From Campylobacterales bacterium (GTDB lineage Bacteria > Campylobacterota > Campylobacteria > Campylobacterales > QNZT01), in NCBI GenBank assembly GCA_015663225.1, contig DQSO01000012.1, positions 1-5,476 on the forward strand: a stretch of DNA of 5,476 nucleotides. Direction: 5' to 3'. A program made the translations under genes and the position numbers. Every line of letters starts with the position of its first letter. Within the stretch, counting starts at the first letter, position 1. This document shows positions 1-5,195 of the stretch, piece by piece. The notes under the pieces were generated by a model that was given only the letters and a program-made list of their open reading frames with translations, did not search any database and had not been told where the DNA came from.

Positions 1-2
1 AA

Positions 3-56
3 GGTGGTATGCGTGTTTCCAAATACATGAACATAACCAAGACCACAAGAGTTTAA
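3..56 (+). pseudogene. Possible 3' fragment of a Fic-type winged-helix protein (window edge)
   Basis: The plus-strand frame entering from the left edge reads GGMRVSKYMNITKTTRV and then meets TAA at 54-56. The string VSKYMNITKT resembles the C-terminal winged helix of many Fic-domain proteins, where a '(S)KYxxITKTS(K/R)ATATRDL' helix is common. Here the reading frame stops just where the recognition helix should continue, so I read it as a truncated or decayed end. The stop lies 8 nt before the ATG of the msrA remnant. Only 17 residues are visible and the upstream part lies outside the window. The resemblance is from memory of the family, so it could equally be the natural end of an unrelated gene. 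Confidence 0.25.
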
Positions 57-64
57 CAGATAAT

Positions 65-121
65 ATGCAAAAAGTAGCATTTGGTGGAGGTTGTCACTAG
101 TGTACAGAGGCTATTTTTCAG
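65..121 (+). pseudogene. msrA: msrA remnant (peptide methionine-S-sulfoxide reductase N-terminus) with amber codon
   Basis: From ATG at 65 the frame reads MQKVAFGGGCH, then TAG (98-100), then CTEAIFQ. Together these match the start of the MsrA subgroup that begins 'M-K-K-I-A-FGGGCHWCTEAVFQ'. In that family the first Cys of this motif is the catalytic residue that reduces methionine-S-sulfoxide in proteins. The stop replaces the conserved Trp, a single-base change TGG to TAG. After the Gln at 119-121 the same frame stays open to the TAG at 248-250 but no longer resembles MsrA, so the rest of the roughly 150-residue enzyme is missing. The frame is also open upstream to position 2, but those codons resemble nothing I know. 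There is no good ribosome binding site before the ATG. A functional MsrA cannot come from this locus. Confidence 0.6.
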
Positions 122-276
122 TTGACTCATCGAATACTTTTCTTCGATATTTTGCTCAAAATACCAAATGGTATAACAATAATGTTTTGTTGTGACTTTT
201 ATATATATGCTTTTGCATACCTCATTCTATCATATCGTTTCGCCCCATAGGGAATGGGGAATTACTCCCAAGGAGA
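122..276. other. Non-coding stretch with several short hairpin-forming palindromes
   Basis: No convincing gene is visible between the msrA remnant and the end of nrdB. The stretch holds four short inverted repeats. At 129-148 ATCGAA pairs with TTCGAT around 8 nt. At 161-174 there is a perfect palindrome, ATACCAAATGGTAT. At 206-219 TATGC and GCATA flank TTTT. At 243-259 a GC-rich 6-bp stem is listed separately. None is followed by a clear T-run on either strand. This is probably decayed sequence plus the 3' untranslated region of nrdB. Confidence 0.5.
243..275 (-). terminator. Candidate hairpins downstream of nrdB, no U-tract
   Basis: Just past the nrdB stop codon on the minus strand lie two consecutive hairpins. 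A small one has CTCC/GGAG arms at 265-275. A stronger one has a perfect 6-bp CCCCAT/ATGGGG stem at 243-259 with a 5-nt loop. The second is the most GC-rich structure in this otherwise AT-rich region and is well placed to end or protect the nrdB transcript. No run of U follows on the minus strand, so it is not a textbook intrinsic terminator and could instead be an RNA-stabilising 3' structure. Confidence 0.35.
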
Positions 277-1302
277 TTAAAAATCATTTAAATCTAAACT
301 TGATTTTGCATAATTTGATACATTGCTCTCAAAAAAGTTGCTTTTGACATCATTCATCTCCAGATGTTTGGTTACAAGTTTTTGCATATTTGTCGTTTTA
401 CTCTCTTTAAATATTGGGTCAAGTCCTATCTTTTTTAGTCTATCATTTGCATAGTTGCATACTGTATCTTCCATAAGTTCTGGTGTTACTCCCATGATGG
501 GAAATTGATTTAATAAGTATTTTCCATAGTCAAGTTCAATATTTACAGCCTCTTCAATCATCTGATAACTAGTATCTATCGTACTTGTTAGGATTTTATT
601 TTCTTTACGAATAGTTTTATAAATATTTGTAAACAATGGAAGATGTGTATTTAACTCATCTCTTGCGATAAATTTTATCATATCTCTTGCCCCTGGCACT
701 TTGTCACCAAGAAGATATATGTAACCAAAACCTAGTAAAAAATAGATACCTTCAAGATTTACACTAGCCATCGCACTTAGTAGCATTTTATCTACTGAAC
801 TTCCATCAATATGTTGTGCAAATTGTTCAGATATTTGTTGATTTTTACGGTTAAGTGCATCATCGTACTTGTATAGGTTAAATACCTCATCAGAGTTTCC
901 ACAAGCATCAAGTAAAACTGCATAACTTTTTGAGTGATTTACCTCTTGCATGATTTGTAGGGATATTACTGATTTAACTAGACGATTATTTGCAAGTTGT
1001 CTAAAATCACTTAGATACTCCTCTTGTGCAGAGTCATTGAAACTAAGTTGTGCAAAGGTCATTTTGTAGATAGATTGTTCGTTTGGAGTTAGGAGATTGA
1101 AGTTCTTTTTTTCTGTAATAGTATTAACTTCTGATGGAAACCATGTATTTGCATTCATAAGATCATAGATATTACTATCCCATCTATATCGTGAACGATT
1201 AAAGTCTACAAAACCACTTGGAGTTCCTCCGAAAATCTTCTCATCTAAAATCTCTTCACCATTGGGATTATAGTAGTGCTTTACATCCATATCACTCTCC
1301 AT
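277..1302 (-). CDS. nrdB: Ribonucleoside-diphosphate reductase class I, beta (R2) subunit NrdB
   Basis: This is the small subunit of class I ribonucleotide reductase. It carries the di-metal centre and radical that let the NrdA subunit convert ribonucleotides to deoxyribonucleotides for DNA synthesis in the cytoplasm. The length of 341 codons is normal. Visible motifs, numbered from the first ATG: Trp54 in NTWFP (like E. coli W48); first ligand Asp90; Glu120-x2-His123-x3-Tyr127 (QEVNHSKSY), with Tyr127 as the expected radical tyrosine; Glu184 in NLEGIYF; and Glu216 and His220 in ARDELNTH. The C-terminus has a Tyr331 near the end and the tail LDLNDF, typical for docking to NrdA. The last ligand pair is spaced ExxxH instead of ExxH. 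Start: the ATG at 1290 (Met5) is preceded by GGAGAG at 1300-1295, whereas the ATG at 1302 has only a weak AGAAA, so translation probably begins at 1290 and gives 337 residues. No nrdA lies nearby, which is common in this phylum. Fragments of other genes flank it on both sides. Confidence 0.95.
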   Translation of the reverse strand: MESDMDVKHYYNPNGEEILDEKIFGGTPSGFVDFNRSRYRWDSNIYDLMNANTWFPSEVNTITEKKNFNLLTPNEQSIYKMTFAQLSFNDSAQEEYLSDFRQLANNRLVKSVISLQIMQEVNHSKSYAVLLDACGNSDEVFNLYKYDDALNRKNQQISEQFAQHIDGSSVDKMLLSAMASVNLEGIYFLLGFGYIYLLGDKVPGARDMIKFIARDELNTHLPLFTNIYKTIRKENKILTSTIDTSYQMIEEAVNIELDYGKYLLNQFPIMGVTPELMEDTVCNYANDRLKKIGLDPIFKESKTTNMQKLVTKHLEMNDVKSNFFESNVSNYAKSSLDLNDF

Positions 1303-1323
1303 ATTTTTTCTAATTTTATCCCA

Positions 1324-1332
1324 GTTATAACA
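1324..1332 (-). promoter_or_regulatory. Candidate extended -10 promoter for nrdB
   Basis: On the minus strand the sequence TGTTATAAC fits an extended -10 element (TGn followed by TATAAC). Transcription would begin near 1317, giving a leader of roughly 25 nt to the ATG at 1290, with the GGAGAG ribosome binding site inside it. No good -35 hexamer is seen at 16-18 nt, but -35 boxes are weak in Campylobacterota sigma-70 promoters. This is inferred from sequence only. Confidence 0.4.
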
Positions 1333-1339
1333 ACATGAT

Positions 1340-1364
1340 GGTATTGATAATAATCAAGGTATTG
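1340..1364. promoter_or_regulatory. Possible operator: palindrome flanked by direct repeats, between divergent promoters
   Basis: A 14-nt inverted repeat, TTGATAATAATCAA (1344-1357), lies just upstream of the nrdB -10 candidate. It is overlapped on one side and abutted on the other by a direct repeat of GGTATTG at 1340-1346 and 1358-1364. The AT-rich palindrome is faintly like a shortened Fur/PerR-type site (GATAAT arms) but lacks the full repeat structure. It does not match the NrdR box well. It could be a regulator binding site for nrdB, or chance in AT-rich DNA. Confidence 0.25.
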
Positions 1365-1407
1365 TTTTATTTTAGCAAGAGTTTATTAGTTTTTATTGAA
1401 ATTTTTT

Positions 1408-1416
1408 TGATATAAT
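1408..1416 (+). promoter_or_regulatory. Extended -10 promoter reading toward the hicB remnant
   Basis: TGATATAAT is a perfect extended -10 element (TGn-TATAAT) preceded by a T-rich stretch, as is usual for sigma-70 promoters in this phylum. The predicted transcript would start near 1422-1424 and run into the hicB remnant and then antisense to the end of the DHH gene. Shortly downstream is an AAAGG ribosome binding site (1434-1438), spaced 8 nt from an ATG (1447) that is followed at once by TAA. The promoter may be a leftover of the decayed gene, or may drive a short non-coding or antisense RNA. Confidence 0.45.
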
Positions 1417-1430
1417 AACTTCAAAATGTA

Positions 1431-1555
1431 TATAAAGGTGTATTTAATGTAAGAATGGAGCCTGAACTTCATAGAAAAACCTACAAAGAGACTCTAAAAT
1501 CTGGTCAATCTTTAAATGCTTATATAAAAATATCTTGGCTAAAGAAGTTTTATAA
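1431..1555 (+). pseudogene. hicB: Decayed hicB: C-terminal ribbon-helix-helix half of a HicB-family antitoxin
   Basis: The plus-strand frame from 1431 reads YKGVFNVRMEPELHRK, followed by residues ending SGQSLNAYIK. This closely follows the C-terminal half of HicB antitoxins, where the linker 'PYKGSFNVRISPELHRK' leads into 'GKSLNAFI'. The ribbon-helix-helix part binds operator DNA in HicAB toxin-antitoxin systems. After YIK the same frame becomes unlike HicB. Shifting by one base at the A-run 1526-1530 continues as NILAKEVL and ends at TAA (1553-1555), a typical HicB ending, so one A seems to have been lost. The N-terminal half of about 65-70 residues is absent: an in-frame TAA lies at 1416-1418, and upstream is only promoter-like sequence and nrdB. 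An internal ATG at 1455 opens a 61-codon frame running to 1640, but its tail overlaps the DHH gene antisense and looks spurious. No hicA toxin gene is visible. Confidence 0.62.
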
Positions 1556-1578
1556 AACTATTAGATTTTTAAAATCTT

Positions 1579-2616
1579 TCATTTACTCTCCTTATCTCTT
1601 ATTCTTTTTTGAACTTGTGCTTTTATCTCTTCATAGATAAAAGACTCTTTAAACTCTTGAAATCTTCCACCAGAGGCATTTGCATGACCTCCACCACCAA
1701 AGATTTCATTTGCTAAAATACTTACATCACAGTTATTATTTGCTCTTGCAGAGATGTTTTTTTTGCCATTTATATCTAAGAAAAAATCATAGTCTGGATT
1801 TTGCACTAAAAATTCATTTCCAATGATAGAGATATTTCCTGCTTGAAAAGTTAAGATTCCTTTTTTATCTTTGTAAGTTATGGTCATATTATCTCTATTT
1901 TTACTAAGCAGGTCCACTACATAGTAACTTACAAGATTATCTAAAGTATTGTTTTTATCTTTTATAAAGAACTCTTTTTTGCTTGAGTGCAACATATCAT
2001 CAAGAGCGATATGAGCATCTTTTTGAGTGATAATTTTTGAAGCTTTTTCTACCATAGCAAGAACATATTCAAAGCTTTTATCACTAAACATGATACGATT
2101 TATCTCTCTAGCACTACTTACATATCTAGCACAAACTTTACCTATCTCAAACCTATCATGTTGGTCTGTTAGCCAAATATCATAAGCATTTACAATATTT
2201 ACATACTCATCCAAATCATCAATCAAGCCACTACTTTTAAAATAGTCATAAGTTATTTTTGTTGCACATCTGTTTACATCTAAGTTATACCACTCATGTA
2301 TATTGGCACAATCTTGTCCACTTTTATGATGATCTAAAAGCAGTAGTTCAATCTCTTTATCTTCAATATTTACGGTCTCTTTTACAATAAATTCTGCTTG
2401 CTCTAGTGTTAGGTTTAGGTCTGTAAAAAGTATTAAGAACTCACTGTTTTGTGATAGTTTTATAGCATTTACTATCTGCTGTAACCTTTGGTCTATCTCT
2501 TTGCCATAGTTTGAGTTATAAAAGTTTATATTTTCATAAATTCTTTTTGCAATAATCTGACAACTATATCCATCCAAATCTATATGAGATAGGTGGTGTA
2601 CTTCTTTTTTAATCAA
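1579..2616 (-). CDS. DHH/DHHA1 phosphoesterase, nanoRNase / pAp phosphatase type (NrnA/NrnB-like)
   Basis: A cytoplasmic metal-dependent phosphoesterase of 345 residues, the usual size for this family. Relatives degrade 2-5-nt RNA fragments (including pGpG from c-di-GMP breakdown) and dephosphorylate pAp. The N-terminal DHH domain shows motif I HIDLDG (His11, Asp13, Asp15), motif II Asp66 in LFTDLNL, the name-giving DHH at 95-97 (LLLLDHHKSG), and Asp146 in NAYDIW. The DHHA1 domain ends with the substrate-binding GGGGHANASGG at 307-317. The HxDLDG form of motif I is closer to the NrnB (B. subtilis YngD) group than to the HxxPDGD form of NrnA, so the exact substrate is open. The start is TTG at 2616-2614, supported by AAGGA at 2626-2622 with 5-nt spacing. 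It follows flhA by 10 nt, so both are likely translated from one mRNA. From memory, Helicobacter pylori also has a DHH gene beside flhA. Confidence 0.85.
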   Translation of the reverse strand: MIKKEVHHLSHIDLDGYSCQIIAKRIYENINFYNSNYGKEIDQRLQQIVNAIKLSQNSEFLILFTDLNLTLEQAEFIVKETVNIEDKEIELLLLDHHKSGQDCANIHEWYNLDVNRCATKITYDYFKSSGLIDDLDEYVNIVNAYDIWLTDQHDRFEIGKVCARYVSSAREINRIMFSDKSFEYVLAMVEKASKIITQKDAHIALDDMLHSSKKEFFIKDKNNTLDNLVSYYVVDLLSKNRDNMTITYKDKKGILTFQAGNISIIGNEFLVQNPDYDFFLDINGKKNISARANNNCDVSILANEIFGGGGHANASGGRFQEFKESFIYEEIKAQVQKRIRDKESK

Positions 2617-2626
2617 TGTTTTCCTT

Positions 2627-4783
2627 TTAAAAATCTTCTATTTCTATATTTGCCAATACTTCAAACTTTGTTGATGGATCTATCTCTGCATGGGATAAGA
2701 TAACAACATCAAGGTTAAACTTTGTAAAAATCTCTGAGAGAGATTTTCTTAGAGCTGGATCAACTATAAGGATTACTGGTGCAACACCTTGAGCTAATAT
2801 TCCAGCAGCTTTATCACTTACTGCTGTTACAAGTGAATTTATCTGAGATATATTTAGAAGTAGCTCTTTGTAGCCCTCTTTATCTTGAAGTTTATCTATC
2901 ATCTTTTGTTCAGTTACATTTCCAAATGTCATAAGTTTTAGTAATCCTGTAGAATCACTATACATCTTTGAGATAACACGAGCTAATTTTGCTCTTACTT
3001 GTTCTACTAAAATATCTACATTTTTTGTAACTTCTGCTACATCACTTATTGTTTCTAAGATTGTAAGCAGATCTTTTATTGGAATCTTTTGACTTAAAAG
3101 CTCTTTTAATACTTTTTGAATAAGCCCTAAGGATGCTACTTTTTGTACATCTTCCACTATAACTGAGTAACTTTTTTTCATACCTTCAAGCAGATCTTTA
3201 ACATCTTGTCTTGTAATAAGTTCATCAGAATGATTTTTAATAAGCTCACCAATGTGAGTAGATATAACAGTTGATGGATCAACTACAGTATATCCTTGAG
3301 TTATCGCCTCTTCTTTAAACATTGGTTCAATCCAAACAGCTTCAAGACCAAATGCAGGTTCTTTCGTCTTGATACCATCTAAATCTCCAGTTGCCAATCC
3401 ACTATCCATCGCTAAAAATTTATCAGGATAAATCTCTCCATGTCCAATCTCTACACCTTTTAAAAGTAGTTGATAGTTATTTGGCGGTAAGTGTAAGTTA
3501 TCTCTTATCCTTATTTGTGGTACTAAAAATCCAAAATCACTTGCTGTTTTTCGTCTTGTAGTTTTAATCCTATCAAGTAAATCTCCATGCATCGCAGGAT
3601 CTGCAAGTTTTATAAGTTGATAACCTAAATCCAACTCTAAAATATCTTGTTTTAGTATATCTTCTAAAGTTTTCTCTTCATCTTCAGGACTAGAAGCTGC
3701 CCCTTTAGAAGCAGACTGTTCAGCTGATGCACTTATATCACCACCATCTTCTATCTCAATATTTTTTACCGGATCATCTTTACTCTTGTAAATCGTATAA
3801 CCCATAAACAAGAAAATACCACCAACAAACCCTAATGAGAGTGTAGGAAGTCCCGGAACTAGAGCAAAAAGTACAAGTATAAAACCAACAATAAGAAGTG
3901 TTTTATAGTCATTGAAAAGTTGTTCAACTACATTATCAGCAAAACTTCCTCCATCTTTTGAAGCTCTTGTTATGATGATACCAGTTGCAGTTGAGAGTAT
4001 AAGAGCAGGAAGTTGAGAAACTAATCCATCACCAATAGTAAGTATAGTAAAAACAGAAGCACTATCACCTGCACTCATATCAAACTGAAACATACCTATT
4101 AAAAATCCACCAATGATATTTATCATAGTGATTATGATACCAGCTACCGCATCACCCTTTACAAACTTGCTAGAACCATCCATCGCTCCGTAAAAGCTTG
4201 CCTCTTGGATAATAGCTTCTCTTCTACCTCTCGCTGTTGATTCATCTATAAGCCCTGCATTTAGATCTGCATCGATAGCCATCTGTTTACCTGGCATCGC
4301 ATCTAGTGTAAATCTTGCTGCAACTTCAGCAACTCTTGTTGAACCTTTAGTAATAACCATAAAGTTTATAAGTACCAAAATCACAAACACAATAGTACCA
4401 ATAACATAGTTTCCACCAACAACAAACTCCCCAAAAGATGTGATAATATCACTAACAGACTCTGGTCCTTTATGACCTTCACTAAGTATCATCCTAGTTG
4501 TTGCAATATTTAAAGAGAGCCTAAAAAGGGTTACAACAAGTATAAGTGTTGGGAAAGTTGTCAAATCTGTAGGTTTTGGAACATATAAACTTATCATCAA
4601 TACCAAAACTGATACAGCCAAAGAGAGTGTTAGAAAAAAATCAAGTATGATTGAAGGTAGAGGAACGATAATAATAGCTAAAACAGAGAGTACAAAAATA
4701 ACAATAACTAAATCTTTAGATTGTTTTACTCCTTTTATAAAAGAGTCTAAAGTAAAACCGCTTCCTTCTGTTTTAGTTGCCAA
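2627..4783 (-). CDS. flhA: Flagellar type III export gate protein FlhA
   Basis: FlhA is the main export-gate protein of the flagellar type III secretion apparatus. It forms a nine-subunit ring in the inner membrane whose cytoplasmic domain receives chaperone-substrate complexes and couples the proton motive force to export. The 718-residue length is normal. Residues about 24-330 form the membrane part with the expected hydrophobic segments. The FHIPEP-family signature RLSLNIATTRMILSEG is at 88-103. A conserved cytoplasmic loop follows, with DAMPGKQMAIDADLNAG at 161-177. Asp211 in KGDAVAG probably corresponds to the acidic residue implicated in proton use in Salmonella (D208). A Ser/Ala/Glu-rich linker (about 340-372) leads to the cytoplasmic domain (about 373-718). 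The start is TTG at 4783-4781: a stop at 4795-4793 rules out anything longer, and GAGA at 4794-4791 with 7-nt spacing supports it. It lies 13 nt after the Rrf2 gene. Confidence 0.97.
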   Translation of the reverse strand: MATKTEGSGFTLDSFIKGVKQSKDLVIVIFVLSVLAIIIVPLPSIILDFFLTLSLAVSVLVLMISLYVPKPTDLTTFPTLILVVTLFRLSLNIATTRMILSEGHKGPESVSDIITSFGEFVVGGNYVIGTIVFVILVLINFMVITKGSTRVAEVAARFTLDAMPGKQMAIDADLNAGLIDESTARGRREAIIQEASFYGAMDGSSKFVKGDAVAGIIITMINIIGGFLIGMFQFDMSAGDSASVFTILTIGDGLVSQLPALILSTATGIIITRASKDGGSFADNVVEQLFNDYKTLLIVGFILVLFALVPGLPTLSLGFVGGIFLFMGYTIYKSKDDPVKNIEIEDGGDISASAEQSASKGAASSPEDEEKTLEDILKQDILELDLGYQLIKLADPAMHGDLLDRIKTTRRKTASDFGFLVPQIRIRDNLHLPPNNYQLLLKGVEIGHGEIYPDKFLAMDSGLATGDLDGIKTKEPAFGLEAVWIEPMFKEEAITQGYTVVDPSTVISTHIGELIKNHSDELITRQDVKDLLEGMKKSYSVIVEDVQKVASLGLIQKVLKELLSQKIPIKDLLTILETISDVAEVTKNVDILVEQVRAKLARVISKMYSDSTGLLKLMTFGNVTEQKMIDKLQDKEGYKELLLNISQINSLVTAVSDKAAGILAQGVAPVILIVDPALRKSLSEIFTKFNLDVVILSHAEIDPSTKFEVLANIEIEDF

Positions 4784-4796
4784 AAGTTTTTCTCAA

Positions 4797-5195
4797 CTAT
4801 ATAATATCTTTAAGTGTTAAGTTTGTAAAAAACTCATCAACTTTATGTTGAAACTTATTTAAAAATGGCCAAATCAGACAAAAACTTCCTTTTCCTGATG
4901 GACAAGTAGCTATATCTCGTGAGCATTCAAATACGATTATAGGTTTCTTTTCAACTATCTCAATAACTTGTTTTAAACTTATATCTTCAGGTTTTTTTGC
5001 CAAAGCAAATCCACCCTTTACCCCTTTATAAGAGTTTAAAACACCCTCACGAGATAGTGATTGTAAGACTTTTGCTAAGAAGCTTCTTGATATATCTAAC
5101 CTTTTTGAAAGGGTATCAACATCTTCAGGATGAGATTGTTTTGACATGAGTATCAAAGAGAGTAGTGCATACTCACTAGCTCTAGTTAGAAGCAT
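4797..5195 (-). CDS. Rrf2-family transcriptional regulator with a three-cysteine cluster motif
   Basis: A 132-residue DNA-binding regulator of the Rrf2 family (relatives IscR, NsrR, RirA). It starts with the typical MLLTRASEYALLSL. The winged helix follows, with recognition helix ISRSFLAKVLQSLSREG (35-51) and wing GVKGGFALAK (58-67). Cysteines at 91, 98 and 106 (C-x6-C-x7-C) sit where family members bind an Fe-S cluster, suggesting it senses iron-sulfur status, oxygen/redox or nitric oxide. The spacing differs from IscR (C-x5-C-x5-C), so it need not have the same signal. Its start overlaps the end of the upstream OmpA-domain gene by 14 nt, and flhA follows after 13 nt. It is therefore probably made with both. 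A purine-rich AGAGG lies at 5212-5208, 12 nt from the ATG, which is rather far, so translational coupling may matter. An Rrf2 gene before flhA is, as I recall, also found in Campylobacter. Confidence 0.9.
   Translation of the reverse strand: MLLTRASEYALLSLILMSKQSHPEDVDTLSKRLDISRSFLAKVLQSLSREGVLNSYKGVKGGFALAKKPEDISLKQVIEIVEKKPIIVFECSRDIATCPSGKGSFCLIWPFLNKFQHKVDEFFTNLTLKDII

Noticed and set aside
98..100. TAG in the msrA fragment as a recoded amino acid (pyrrolysine or read-through)
   Set aside because: The codon replaces a conserved Trp by one base change, and MsrA similarity ends soon after. Recoding would not restore an enzyme.
101..250. Plus-strand open stretch after the msrA amber codon as a small gene
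   Set aside because: It has no start codon with a ribosome site and its translation resembles no known family.
1526..1532. Programmed -1 frameshift in the hicB remnant
   Set aside because: The in-frame codons ATA AAA ATA do not form a standard X XXY YYZ slippery site, and the gene also lacks its N-terminal half. A simple deletion in an A-run is more likely.
1546..1577. Intrinsic terminator made of AGTTTTATAAAACT (1546-1559) and AGATTTTTAAAATCT (1563-1577) between the DHH gene and the hicB remnant
   Set aside because: Both palindromes are nearly all A/T with no room for a stable loop, and no U-tract follows on either strand. They may weakly aid termination but cannot be called.
1455..1640. 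Plus-strand 61-codon frame starting at ATG 1455 as an intact gene
   Set aside because: Only its first part (to about 1529) resembles HicB. The rest is the wrong frame, overlaps the DHH gene antisense, and the ATG lacks a ribosome site at proper distance. It is better explained as a hicB remnant.
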